A program made the translations under genes and the position numbers. A stretch of 64,000 nucleotides of DNA from Diploscapter coronatus (lineage: Eukaryota; Nematoda; Chromadorea; Rhabditida; Rhabditidae): positions 27,357,249 through 27,421,248 of the forward strand of contig OZ038423.1 of assembly GCA_964036155.1 (NCBI GenBank), written 5' to 3'. The notes beneath the pieces were generated by a model that was given only the letters and a program-made list of their open reading frames with translations, ran no database searches and was not told where the DNA came from. Positions 12,701-23,817 of the stretch are shown here, piece after piece (the first letter of the stretch is position 1; the number at the start of each line of letters is the position of its first letter).

Positions 12701-13538
12701 CAGGAAATTGCTTTTCCTCGCCGATTTGCGCATATCTATGTGTTTGCGAAACAATGCTCTTCATCCGGCGACGTCCGCACATTTTTAGATTCAAATTATT
12801 GCTCATTTCTGTGATTACCATAGAACTTTGATGAAAGCGAGCTTAAAGTGTGCAAGTAGTGCATTTTGGAGACTACAAGTTTCCTGAAAATACGCTCGTA
12901 ATTCCAGTGAATGAGACGTATCTCATGAAACAAAACATGTGATACCACGAATTTCAGCTGACAACGAATTCGTCAATATGGATCTGGAGTTTTACAAAAT
13001 GAGGAAAATCTATCTGAAGGATATCGTGAAGAGTCGGAGTGAAGGGCTTGTAAGTCATGCATTTATAGATTTCAAAAGAAGCCGTAAGTTTTAGGTAGCA
13101 AAACTTGAGACAGTCTACCGAGTCATTGAGCAGACTGGAAATGCTGGAGATAATTTTGCAGTCATCCTGGATGTGGACGCAGATCATTCGAAACCGGTTA
13201 TTTATTTTCAATCTTTCCAGAAGATTGGATTTTTAGATGGTCAAAAGGATCAACTTCATCGAACAACACTACGAAGCTTATCTCGATGAATTCATCACTG
13301 ACAAGAACTACGACAAGAAACCGAAGACTCGGTAAATCTGATTAAGAATGTCTCTTACAAACAATGTTTAAGAACACGAATATCCGTGAACATTATCTCA
13401 TCTCCAAATCAGCACTTGCTGCTCTTCGTCCAGCCCTTTCCTCAACAGCTTGCTCAAGAAATCGGCGTCATCTTTCATGCGATTGTAAGATTGTCTGCGT
13501 TGGACTTTACGTTACAGGAACTTAATGAAACGAGCTGA
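9710..13538 (+). CDS. Adenylate-kinase-like protein, predicted N-acylated, degenerate P-loop
   Basis: About 366 residues. Exons with consistent phases: 9710-9748, 9794-9899, 11017-11171, 11213-11300, 11508-11596, 11644-11796, 11880-11928, 12958-13049, 13095-13196, 13237-13331, 13373-13484, 13518-13538. The start MGCAPSANPTSEK is a classic N-myristoylation plus palmitoylation type sequence, suggesting membrane attachment. A proline-rich linker leads into IIFIFGGPGSQKG, which aligns with the GGPGSGKG P-loop of adenylate kinases; FDFQPISVEDIV then matches the family's GF-x-H-L-S-T-G-D-L-L region. Gln replaces the Gly before the P-loop Lys and the following Thr is absent, so catalysis is doubtful. 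The second half is not recognised. Several acceptors are weak (CAAG, TAAG). The 11928-12958 junction spans a 1-kb intron containing another open frame and is the least certain join. It could also be a pseudokinase scaffold. Confidence 0.65.
10483..10780. repeat. Fold-back/MITE-like inverted repeat in the adenylate-kinase-like gene
   Basis: A perfect 20-nt inverted repeat joins 10597-10616 (AGCTTTCCCAGAAACGTTTA) with 10742-10761. An outer pair, CTCCGTTTTT near 10487 and AAAAACGGAG near 10766, extends the symmetry. It lies wholly in the second intron. Nested arms fit a non-autonomous DNA element or fold-back; no target-site duplication was identified. Confidence 0.5.
12096..12840 (+). CDS. Possible small secreted-protein gene inside an intron (low confidence)
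   Basis: An ATG at 12096 follows a CTTCTAG acceptor and opens a frame starting MFNTSWILILSAFCTLSVSH, which looks like a signal peptide, then runs about 50 more residues. Two later segments with splice-like borders stay open: 12505-12543, and 12652 to about 12837, which in one phase gives a Cys-rich stretch (CGIC, CAYLCVC). I could not find one joining that keeps every phase without invoking a 5-nt exon at 12447-12451. It lies on the same strand inside the 11929-12957 intron of the adenylate-kinase-like gene. It may be an independent gene, alternative exons, or chance. Confidence 0.25.
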
Positions 13539-13677
13539 AATTGTTCAACTTCGGCTCATTTTGTCACTTCATTTTCGTAATATAGAGTCGTATCATTTCA
13601 TTAAAATGTAAAAAATCCCGAATTTAAGCCCTACTCGCGAGCCTCATCTGTAATATCGCGTGAGAGTTGACGGTTAG

Positions 13678-14228
13678 GCACCGTGCCGGCCATCAAAATC
13701 GTCGAAGCTGTGAATCGTACGACGAATCACCAGGAGCAGAAGCGAAACTCGACCGACAAAAATGGAACAACGACAAATGACAAGACCGGGGAAAATGCCG
13801 AAACAAAATTGCAACTGAACGGGCTGAGCCCTACGATGGATCGAGGCATGGATGAAATGAACTTGAATGAGGATTCCAACAGAGAGTCAATTCCTGGGAC
13901 AGTCGTGTATGAGCAATATCCGTGAGTTTTAAGGCGTAAACTTATGACCACACTCGGGCTGTATGAAATTGTGAGAAATACAACTTTAACTCAATTCTAA
14001 TGTTAATTGCGTAGTGTCCTAACATTCCTGCCATTATTACATTATAATATATACAAGCTTTTAATCAAAATAGTGGAACGGTCCAGAAATTTCAGCTCAG
14101 TCCGAACTCGGTCTCCATTGCATTTGAATGGTGACGTTCCGATGCAACGAAGTGTTACCCCCATTAACATCTCCAGACCTGCTCAATTCAAATTCATCGG
14201 TTATCGTACCTCTCACAGCTACGATTGA
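13678..14228 (+). CDS. Two unassigned coding exons after the adenylate-kinase-like gene
   Basis: Exon 13678-13921 and exon 14096-14228 join in phase (GTGAGT donor, TTTCAG acceptor) and end at TGA. They encode a polar, low-complexity tail beginning VPAIKIVEAVNRTT and ending with PAQFKFIGYRTSHSYD. An AATAAA follows at 14442. The first exon needs a donor leaving one base, whereas the upstream exon at 13484 ends in phase 0, so I cannot splice them to the preceding gene. They may be an alternative C-terminus through an unseen exon or the end of another transcript. Confidence 0.4.
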
Positions 14229-14441
14229 CTTTTCCTTTATTTTACTAGATTTTTTTTTTAAATTTAGTAACTTAAAAAACTCGGCTGGCACGGTGCCGTC
14301 TTTTTTATTAAGGTTTGCTTATCTCATCATGTTGTGATCTCAAAATTTTGATACTTTGATACGTGTAACACAATTTCTTCAGATCATGAACTCCTAATCA
14401 ATATCCATCCTCTTTGCCACAATGCCTTATGTGATAATTTG

Positions 14442-14447
14442 AATAAA
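14442..14447 (+). terminator. Poly(A) signal AATAAA after the unassigned exons
   Basis: A canonical hexamer 214 nt after the stop at 14226-14228. It supports transcription reaching this point. Confidence 0.35.
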
Positions 14448-14449
14448 CT

Positions 14450-15480
14450 AATTTATTTAAACACAAATCAGACAACAACAAGCTTAGGGCTAGGTAAGCG
14501 TGCCGGTAATAGTGACGGCTGGGTAGGATCGGCAGGTGAGGTTATTCTTTATGGCCATTCCTAATTTATAGGTTTGGAAAATAGTTCTGATAGTATATCT
14601 AAAATTAGGCAGTTAGAACGGGTGTGTGCCAAAAAGCAGCGAAAATGGTTGGGGCACACGCAAGCACATCGCAATTTGCAATGCCAAATCGTGTTCATTT
14701 TGGGGCTAGAAATTAGGTACCTTTCTGTGTTCAACTTTTGTTGAATTTTTCTACTTCACCAATGTTTAAGTTACATCATCGAGGTATGTATTGCCATTGA
14801 ATACGACACAGTTCATATCATGACATAAATTTTGTTAATTTAAAATTTTTATTTACAAACTTGTACAAAATCAGTCGAAATGCGATAAGATTGAAGAAGA
14901 GTCATAACCGATGAAGAGTAAGGCAAGATTAAAGCGGATGAATCCTGTATTAACTAGGTTGAAGCATTCACTTATACCAATTATGCTAATTAAGACAATT
15001 TTTCTGGAACTTGTATCAATAAGAGATCCAGGGCTAATAGAAATTATGAAAATTATTCACTGATGAAATTAAGAGTTCAAATTCCTAAAATCAAATGAAA
15101 TTCAAGGCAATGAGTAGTAAAGGCAAAACACGCAACCAGTCAAGAGTTTGAATTTTTTTTTTGTAAAACCAGAGCAACGTATGAGATTTGCATACCTAGG
15201 TTAAATACAACAGAAGAGGACCCATTAAAACTGAGGCAAATGGTTTAGAAAATATCACAAGTTTTTCGACGAATATTGATGATTTGGACAGTTTGGATTC
15301 TTCGCAACCTCATGCAACTATACAACATGAAAAATAGTCCGTAATGTGAGAGCTTTCTCCTAACCCTATACACTATCTCACCATGTTGCATCGTTGCGCA
15401 GAATCTAAATCTCCACGATTTATGATTTCACGTAAAATATCATCAACATTCGTTTAGTTTTGTATGTCATGAAAATACCT
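14450..15480. other. Intergenic DNA between convergent genes
   Basis: About 1 kb without a supportable gene. The left gene is on the plus strand and the right on the minus strand, so this is a shared 3' region. The only structure seen is the hairpin at 15295-15406. Confidence 0.5.
15295..15406. repeat. Imperfect hairpin near the 3' end of the POMGNT1-like gene
   Basis: GGATTCTTCGCAACCTCATG (15295-15314) is an imperfect reverse complement of GCATCGTTGCGCAGAATC in the right arm (15385-15406). A second inner pair, GTGAGA with TCTCAC, sits inside. Arms of about 22 nt and an 66-nt loop do not fit a typical microRNA precursor; a small fold-back is likelier. Confidence 0.35.
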
Positions 15481-15487
15481 GCCCAGA

Positions 15488-18400
15488 TTATTGAATTTTG
15501 TTGAGTTTGCTGAGCACTTTCGGCTTTTGATTTTGGCTTGGCTTGACTGACTGCAGATCGAGTGGACTTTTGAAGTGATCTCCTTCGGGAATGATTAGGA
15601 CTTCTGTGGAGTTGTTAGCGAAGAATCTAAATTTTCCTTTTTTGTAGACTGAACAGAGCGCTTTAATTTACCTGATCGACTTCTTATAAGTACCGGCGAT
15701 ATGAGTCTGGTCATAGAATAGTCCGAAGCATTTAGCTACCTGAGAGAGGTCTTCTAATTCGCTACCGTAGGTCACAGAGATGGTCAGACTAAAACTATTT
15801 TTAAAAATTTTTAACTTTTGACGAAATTTTCTTGCCTGTTCAGCTTCGTGAACTGTTCCGGCCAATTTTGACATTCGATTTGGTGAATCTGGATGATCTT
15901 GGCGTTTCTTGTTAATCCAGCGAGCATTTCATCGTAGGTCTTCTCACTGACGAAATCCATGCTCAACTTTGGCCAGGTATGAGATTTACTGGAATTTCAG
16001 GATATTCATTAAATAGATGATTTGAAATACCTCGCGACTCTCTCCTTCGTGAACAAAGCGTCGTCCCAGTGTGGACCCATTAACTTTGGAGGTGGAATCG
16101 CGACGATTCTTGAAAGTGAGGGCACCAAGGCTTTGGCCGACTCGAATTTCCACAAACCAGACTTACGGGGTCGGCAACAAGCTATAAATGTCGCGAGTAG
16201 CTTTAATTTAGTGATTGAAGACTTACTCGATGAATTCCTGATCTGTAGCTCGTAGAATTGTCGCTTCAGGACGTAGGAGTAGATTGGTGGTTGATACGAG
16301 GAACGAAGCACTTTTTGCTCATTACCAGACGTGTCAAAGTAGCCTAAAAGTCAGGCAAATTTTTAAAAACTATTAGAAACTCAAAAGTACCATTCGGGTT
16401 GAACAACTGAAGCAAGTCCAGACTTTTATCTTCCAATAATGGATTTAGCGTTTCGGCGATGAATGACAACCAATCCGGTGACAGGACGATGTCTTCTTCT
16501 ATCACTGCAATTGCTGGAGCTTGAGGGAACACGCTAAAGCCAGCGTCGAACGCTGCCAGAAGTAGTGAATTGTATCCAGCAGTCACATTGATCGGTAAAC
16601 TTTTGACATGGAACAGCGATGCCAAATGTGCATTTTCAGGGTATTCCTGAAAATTTTTGACTTTTTTTAAATCTTGAAAGCGAAAAATTACCTTGTCAAA
16701 AGCGACCAGAACCATCTGCGTGTTGACGCCTTCTTGATCAAGCAGAGACTCGAGCAGCTTTCTAAGCGAATCAGAGTTCAGACCCGCAGCAACCACGATT
16801 GGCACGTTGAAGACGGGATCGGATTCGCGTTTCTTATCCAAAAGTGGTCGTGGCGTGATGAGGTTGTCAATTCTTTGTGCTGAAACAATAGATCTCCATC
16901 ATAAAAGTGGCTGATTGTCTTACAATCACAGAAGAACTCGTGTTTGTCGTATTTTGCGCAGAAGTGTCTTCTCGGCAAGTTCCTCTTGGCCAACATCATC
17001 TTCGACGTCCGCGACTTCTTGTCGAAACGACCTTCCCATTTAGACACTGAAAATGATTTGAAGAATAGAGATGATAGAAAAGTTATTTTATGGATCGTTC
17101 AGATTTGGCTGCATTGCAATTTGCAACTCTCTCAAAATAGCATAGGAAATGTGGAGAGAGCGCGATTGCATCAGATTGAAGCATTTCTTGTGCTCTCCTG
17201 ACTTCCTATTCTATTCTGAGCAAGTTACAATGCAGCCAGGTCTGAGCGGACCCTTAGATACCTGATTTCGGAAGGCAGAACGAGGTCTTGATCGGTTTGG
17301 CCCAGTTGTTACCATTCGGAATGTTTAGGTCTTCAAACGGGGTGTACGCAGCTATTCCTTTCCTTCCGACAAAATACCACGATGCTCGGAACTTCAATCG
17401 CTCGATAAGACTTGAGCCCATCTCGTAGAATATCTTCTTCGCCATTTCAGAGAGCATGGTGGATGCCTCATCGAAACTGACCACAGCTACGATATCGCCA
17501 ACTGGCACCGCGTCCAACCACTCTTCCAGTCCGGTCGACTCGTCTTCATAAGTGTCGAAGTTCGCGACAAGTTCCACTCGTCCGGTTTTTGGCTCGATCG
17601 CTGCTAGGTTGAGACCGCGTCCAGCGCCATTAAGCTCCTTGTCAAACACCATTCGGCCCCCAATGCACATTCTCGGGTGATCGTCCTTGCTTTCGCCAGA
17701 GTAGAAATGCATCGAGATTTCATCTGTGAAAGTAAGCCGGTGTTTATTTTTTAAAAGGTTGAAAGAAATACCTGCAGGACAAGCCTCGTCCAACCCACAC
17801 CTTGGCCATTCCTCGCCCAGCTTGATGCTCTGTTTGATCTCTACCTTGGCGCCTTGTAGTTCAGCCAATTTGGCTTCATCGGCCCTGCAATCAAAATTGG
17901 CGAACTTTTAATTCAAAGGTAATTTTACCTATGCAAATCAAGTTTCTCGTCGAAGATGTCTACTTCTCCGATATCCCCAAGAGGCAGCTCGAAGCAACCC
18001 TCGATGCTCTGCGAGTGCTGGGTGACGATTGGAACTATCATTTCATAGGCCTTCGTCTTCAGACCGCGCTGACCAAGAATAGCGTAGGCGTTGCCCCCTA
18101 TGTAATGAAAATTAATATTTCTCATGGGGTCTTCGGATTACCTCTCCACTTCTCAACTTTTCTGGCTCCGTAAATCTCGAGAGCTCTTCTCGCATCGACC
18201 GATACTCGCTCAGCGATATCGCCGAAAGAAACTCCCAATAATATGGAGGTGCTTGGCAAGGATCTGAAAGGATAATGTTTCATGACGAATAGTTAGAAGT
18301 CGACGTACCTGAGCCAAGTGATGAGCTTTTCATCGGACGTTGCCACGTCGAAGGATTGTGAATCTTCGATGTTCCCTGTCGATCCGTTCAGAGCGACGAA

Positions 18401-18902
18401 ATTCAGGCCCTTTTGAAGTTTGGAGACGTCGAATAACCTATCAAAGTCATGATCTTGAGTTTGTTGAGATTTCTCTACCTGATATCATTCAAGCACGCGA
18501 ACGGTGGTGAGTTTTCTGTCTCTAGGTGTAATCGATACAGAATCTGAGGTGTCGCACAGTTCTCGTCGTAATAACATGATTGAATCGCTGTAATATGATT
18601 GCTAATTTGATCGGAAAGAAGTGTCCACCTTCGTCGACGGCGGGTTGTTTCTGGTTGACGATTTTGCTCAGCACTTCTGTCGCAAGTCCCGGCCTTCCTT
18701 TACCATTATATGAATTCGGATAACTTCTTTCTTTCTTCGACGGGTAGTTACCTGGATTTCAAGGTGGTTTATTGGAACTTCTGGAAGAATTACCATCTTC
18801 CGGCGTGAAATCCTGTATCCAAAACGTCGCGAATAGGCGGCATGCTGCATAGAACCCGGCTATACAGGCTATGATCAATATCAACCGTCGATTTAGCCGC
18901 AT
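15488..18902 (-). CDS. POMGNT1: POMGNT1-related glycosyltransferase (GT13-like) with two ILEI/FAM3-type domains
   Basis: Predicted 859-residue type II Golgi protein. Exons from the start: 18794-18902, 18629-18751, 18479-18587, 18309-18437, 18142-18263, 17929-18097, 17772-17884, 17262-17723, 16924-17046, 16692-16879, 16391-16646, 16227-16343, 16031-16181, 15836-15988, 15672-15788, 15488-15626. The N-terminus MRLNRRLILIIACIAGF is a short cytosolic tail plus membrane anchor. Two stem domains follow, each with GLN(F/L)xAx(N/E) at its start and GGNAYAILGQRG or SWYFVGRKG at its end; the second matches the carbohydrate-binding stem of POMGNT1. A Cys-rich linker (RRHFCAKY...FFCDC) leads to the GT-A fold: NVPIVVAAGL, SLLDQEGV, then EEDI (metal-binding EED). 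The usual W-D-x-D-x-W segment is not recognisable. POMGNT1 extends O-mannose with GlcNAc in other animals; whether this one is active is uncertain. One intron has a GC donor at 15834-15835. Confidence 0.8.
17092..17254. repeat. Imperfect inverted-repeat element in a POMGNT1-like intron
   Basis: The 5' arm beginning GTTCAGATTTGGCTGCATTG (17097) and the 3' arm read on the opposite strand from 17250 (GCTCAGACCTGGCTGCATTG) match, and the resemblance continues through AATAG(C/A)ATAGGAA and GGAGAG segments. It occupies most of the 215-nt intron between exons 17262-17723 and 16924-17046. It fits a small MITE or fold-back. Confidence 0.5.
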
Positions 18903-20840
18903 CTCATCGGTATTAGGAATAATTAGACGAAACCCCGAGAAAAATATCGATAGAAATAAATTTTTAACGAAACATTTCCTGCAAAATAAAAATTGAAATT
19001 GATAAGCGATTAAAAATATCGATCAGACGCAAACAGTGTGTCTTCGTAAAGGTCTTTCGCTTAAGAAAGAATGCTAAAATAACAGATATCAACTAACGCT
19101 ATTTTGCCTCAAGTTTACTTTGTAAAATGAGTGAGATTTGTGCAGAAAGATAATATCAAAACGTGAAGAGATATCATAAAACGTGGCTAGGTGAATGGAA
19201 ATAAGTGGGAAGTTAGAAGTGTTATAGTAATAATCAAGTTAGATGAAATGAAGAAAGGAAGTGAAAATAAAGGGCTGGGTTTGCATCGGTATTATTGCAG
19301 CTTGATTACACTGATGTCATTTCGACGACGATACTAACGATTTTTTGGTATTAGTTAAAAATTGATCCCGATCAAATTGGACGAAAATATCGACCTATGT
19401 TGCAGCCTTGAATGAGGAATGGAAGTGAAAATGAAAGGCTAGGTCTAGGTTTGTTTCTCTGCACCTCATCATTTATGCATCTCACTATTTCTCGCGATTC
19501 TTTTTCTCTTCCCCTCCGCGCTGTCATTACTCATTTCCTCACTATCTCGTCTTTATGTTGTCTCTTTCCCTAGCGTCTCTGATATCCACTAATCTCTCAT
19601 AGAAATTGCCCTGAAGTTGCACTCAACCCAAATTACCCTTACAAAAAGTCGGGCAAAAATGACTTAACCGCACCAAACTTCCAAGCTGCAGGAAAACTAC
19701 CTGAAACAGCACGTTTTTTTCATCGAGAAAGAAATATTTGGAGTGTAGGGAGTGTCTAAATATGTTTTGAATATATATAGCAAATCAATATTAAAAATTC
19801 AAGATAAAAGGCTTAGCAATATCATTCTATTGCTAAGTTTATGCAGAGCCGACTTTACGTTTTGTACCCAATTTGTATGCGAAAAGCACCTTGATAGAGC
19901 AAAAAGGCATGATTTAACAGCGAAATATCCTATTATAAAATGTAGGGATGTATAAATGATATTCGGGCCTAAAATTAAATAAAAAAATAATATCACTTTT
20001 GTGAAAATCTATCAATAATGCTGTCATACGTTATTACTAATGCAGTATTCAATTATTGGAAAGAATAAAGGGAAGAATAATATAAAAGAGTCATGCATAG
20101 CAACCGTAAACAAAAAAGAAAGCGCTATGAATTTTAGATCTTTTAACTAACGAATAGTTTTGAAATGCCAAAAATAGTTTCATTTCGGAGGGAAGGCTAA
20201 ACTTTATAGTTTAAAAAGTAAAAATAAGATCATTTCTAGATAAGAAATAATTTGAACGTTTTATTTAACTTATAGATAGGAGAAGAGTAATCCTAAAATT
20301 TGAAAATAATGACTAAGTTTGAAATGCATTAGTAGAATAAACACATGAGAAAATCGAAACTCTAGAATTTAAGAACTCAAGCACCCGCAGAAGTGCAAGT
20401 ACATTTCGCAAATAAATGCGAAAATTCATGAAGGATCCAAAAGAGCTTAGAGCTTATAGACTACAAGATGAAATAAAGCTGATTTTTGAATTTATCCACA
20501 AAAAAGAAAATAAATTGAAAAATTTGAAACAGGAATGGGATATTTGGAAAAATTCGAGATTGATATTGTTTCTTTCAATCGAGTTTTTTTTGAGTATATC
20601 GGTTCAGAAAAAGAACCTTCATCTATTTCAAAGTTTCCGATATATGAGAGTGAAATTTAGAAAAGAAAAATAATCAGCTAATCTTTTATTCCGTCTCTCT
20701 ATCTGTACTTGTTGCTTTCTTCGTTTTCGCTCCCCGTTTAGTTGTTCCTTCTCGTCTAAACTCGTCACTTTCTCTTACTATTTGCGCAATTTTTAAATTT
20801 CGTCGGAATTTTTCGCGATTTTCGAAATAATTTCGAACAT
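18903..20840. other. Intergenic region between divergent genes
   Basis: About 1.9 kb separating the divergent POMGNT1-like and GYF genes, so it should carry both promoters. AT-rich, with polypyrimidine blocks at 19495-19580 and 20695-20790. An open frame at 20416-20673 is Lys-rich without motif or splice partner and is not called. No TATA box or specific operator could be supported. Confidence 0.45.
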
Positions 20841-20858
20841 TTCAGCATTTGTCATCGG

Positions 20859-22771
20859 ATGGCGACTTATCAGAACGGTAACGTAGTGTCGCCCCCACAG
20901 GTACTTGAAAGAATTTTCGTGGTTTCCCCAAAATTTGAACAAATTTCAAAAAATGACTCATTTTCTAGAAAATTTTAGAAATTTCTCATGAAAGAAGATC
21001 ATTTTCAAAAAGTCATAAAATTCAATTTAAAGAAATTCGTTCTAATCAACGAGATAAACATTTCCGAAAAGTCGTTTTAAAACATGATCAATTTTGAGAA
21101 ATTTAGATGACGATGTCCCAGCCTCCGCCTCAATTCACGATGTGGTCATACATCGGTCCTGACGGATGTGCGCACGGTAGACAACTTATAGCAATCTCTA
21201 AAAATCCAAGAGAAAAAGAACTTTAATAGTTTTTTAGAGTAAAATCACCAATTTAATTAATTAAAAGGAAAACGAAACCATATCCTTGTAGCTTTCATCA
21301 TTTTAATCATTTTTCTTTGAAAATAAAAACTCATACTGTAGCTTACAGTAACCCTTCCCAAAGATCAGTATTTTGCAGGCCCCTTTCACGGTGCGGACAT
21401 GATCAAGTGGACTCAGGCCTCGTACTTCACGGACTCGCTGCTGGTTCGCACCGACAACGACGACAAATTCTACCCTCTCGCTGACTGGAAACGGCTTCTC
21501 GGTGGACAGGTCAAATTTGAATATATGGACGGCTTAAAATTTGGGAAAAGTGAAAATAAAACTAATCTTTTGTTGAAATTTGTAATTTTAAGCGCGTATC
21601 AAAAGGCAAACTTGACATGTAATGGAAAGTTCTAAAAATTGAAATTTTTGAGAATTCGAAAAGAAGGTTTATTTTGCAGTTTCCCTTCAACCTGCCGATT
21701 CACTCGTTTCAAGCGTTGACCCAAGCGCTCGCTCAGGTAAACAGATTAGGAATTTAGCTTCCAAATTAGAAATTCAACTCCAATGACAAAGTTCAACTTC
21801 CAATTAAAAACAAAAAAAATTGCCTCGAATTCGTTCTGATGGTCGAAATTCAAATTCGAGTATAAAAGATACCTTTTGGAGTTGATGTCGAAGTTAAATC
21901 AACATTTTCAAGTTTCAGCAACAGCAACAACAACAGCAACAGCAACAAACTGCAGTCGCTCAGGCACAGGTTCAACTGCCCACGGTGTTGCCGACCGCAT
22001 TCGGTCCCCCTGCTGCAGTGTCGCACGGCCCCGTACCGCATCCAGTCAACCACCTGCCGCCCATCCACCCATTCCAATCCCCTGCTCCACAGCACCACGA
22101 CATCGGCACTCAGGTTGGAAAAAAGACACTTTTGAAATGTTGTCAGATTTATTTTCTTTGGTATCACTAATCCTCTTCAAAATTCGGTACTCTTCAATAC
22201 GTTGTCAAATAGATCGTTAACATCAAAAAGTATCTTGACACATTTCGAACATTTTGAGAAGAATAATGTAGAAACAAGCGTCCTGAACTTCCGGTATAGC
22301 CTTTTTTCTATTTTCTTTATTAAAAATGAACAAAAGACGTAATTAACTGAACCAGATTCAGACTGAACCACCGCCTACGCAATGCACGCAGGAGACACAA
22401 ACCATTCCGCTTCTGGTCAGCATTTAATTTCTTTAACCGAATCACTGTACCTATTAAAACACTTGAAATCCTTTCTTTTATTAATTTTTCTGAAACATCT
22501 GAGACTATTTAGAAACAGAATCGATGACCAAATTTCTCATTCGTGCTAGAACAGCAAAAATTGATAATAGAATCATCTTGAAACATGCCTAAAATATTCA
22601 AACATATATCGGAATTTTATTGGGCTTTTTTCAAAAAGCACTCCGATCGAATTTTTTCAAATACAAATTTCGATAGTTTGAAACTTATCTAAAAATTTTC
22701 AGATTCCGTCCGGCAACGCGGAACGCGTCCTGTCCGAGCTACTCCGTCAGCAGGTCGTCATTCGGGATTGA
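20859..22771 (+). CDS. Short GYF-domain protein (GYF protein A)
   Basis: 207 residues from seven exons: 20859-20900, 21107-21176, 21379-21509, 21680-21736, 21919-22113, 22356-22415, 22703-22771. A TTTCAG ends 13 nt before the ATG and could be a spliced-leader acceptor. Residues about 23-75 form a GYF-type domain: MWSYIGPDG, then GPFHGADMIKW, then YF and LLVR. GYF domains bind proline-rich peptides through the W-x-Y and GPF elements. It continues with DWKRLLGGQFPFNLPI, a segment also present in the second GYF gene at 56666. After that come a nine-Gln run and a Pro/Gln/His-rich tail (AFGPPAAVSHGPVPHP), ending LLRQQVVIRD. It is far shorter than GIGYF proteins and lacks their other regions. Likely an adaptor; partner unknown. 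Confidence 0.85.
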
Positions 22772-23805
22772 TACTGGCAAACCAGACGGACGGGCGGAAA
22801 TCTACATGGGTTCTTGTAAAATTCACCAAGCTTATGCTGAATATTTATGGAAAGAAAAAAGTTGTGAATTTCACAAAGTGCTATCTAGCTGTTGAATTTT
22901 ACAGGACATTAATGAGAATTTAGGTTGGCTTGGAAATTATTATTTATTTTCCTCTAATTTAAAAGAAAAGGCTTTCAAATAAGGCTAGAAATATACCAGC
23001 CAGTTTTGAAAGCTATCCTTTATCATTGGGGAAATAGGAAAAGAATCAGAGTTCTCATAAAGTATATCGCGAAGTGCTTTTCATATCATTCAACATTCAC
23101 TTTAAAGATATCTGCAAAAGTGGATTGTTTTAATTTGCCTACCCAATTTAGATTATTTTAAGGATTGATGATAAAATGCCAGTTTTCATGCTAAATCGCA
23201 CCAAACTTGTGCAATTTTATTTCTATTCGATACCGTAATCTAAAAGATATTGGATTTTGATTTAAGGATTACGATGTTTTGATTTTTCATGTCAGAATTT
23301 TATGTGGAGTAAGAATTTGTAAGTCGTTTTTATACATACGCCATTTCTTTATCTTTTGACACTTGTCTTTCAATGTTTTTTAAAATTCATTTTATATTTC
23401 TCTGGATACTTTTCTAAAGATTTTAGGAAAGTATCCATGGAAAGTCTAGGGTATTCGCTTATAGGATTTATATTGTTCAATTTTGTTGTTTATTTTTTTA
23501 CTCATTTTCGAACAAATCTTCAGGTCACTGATGTTTTTATTGTTCTAATTTTTCAGTTTCATTTTTCTTTTTTTAAAGGCGTCATTTTTGAGCTAAAACT
23601 TGTATGGGTAGTCTTGATTGAAAATTCCGGCTAGCTAATTTAAAAATTTCTCGGTTTTATTATGCAGAAGATCCTATTCACCGGTTTTACATTTCTATCT
23701 TGGTCCTTAACATGCGCTCAATTTCTAAAATTTGTTATTGCGTATTTTTTGGACCATCGCTAATCTTTATTTTCTCTTTCGCCATTTTTGCGCATATGAA
23801 CTTAA

Positions 23806-23817
23806 TTTCCGCGCCAA
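23806..23817. promoter_or_regulatory. E2F-like site (distal) upstream of PCNA
   Basis: TTTCCGCGCCAA, which on the minus strand reads TTGGCGCGGAAA, close to the E2F consensus TTTSGCGCSAAA. It is about 700 nt before the PCNA start. PCNA is a known E2F target in animals; the assignment here is inferred from sequence match only. Confidence 0.4.

Noticed and set aside
20416..20673. 85-residue Lys-rich ORF between divergent genes
   Set aside because: No motif, no splice-site partner and base composition like the surrounding intergenic DNA.
21850..22167. Minus-strand 105-residue ORF
   Set aside because: Antisense shadow of the poly-Gln/Pro-rich exon of GYF protein A (leucine run is the reverse of CAG repeats).
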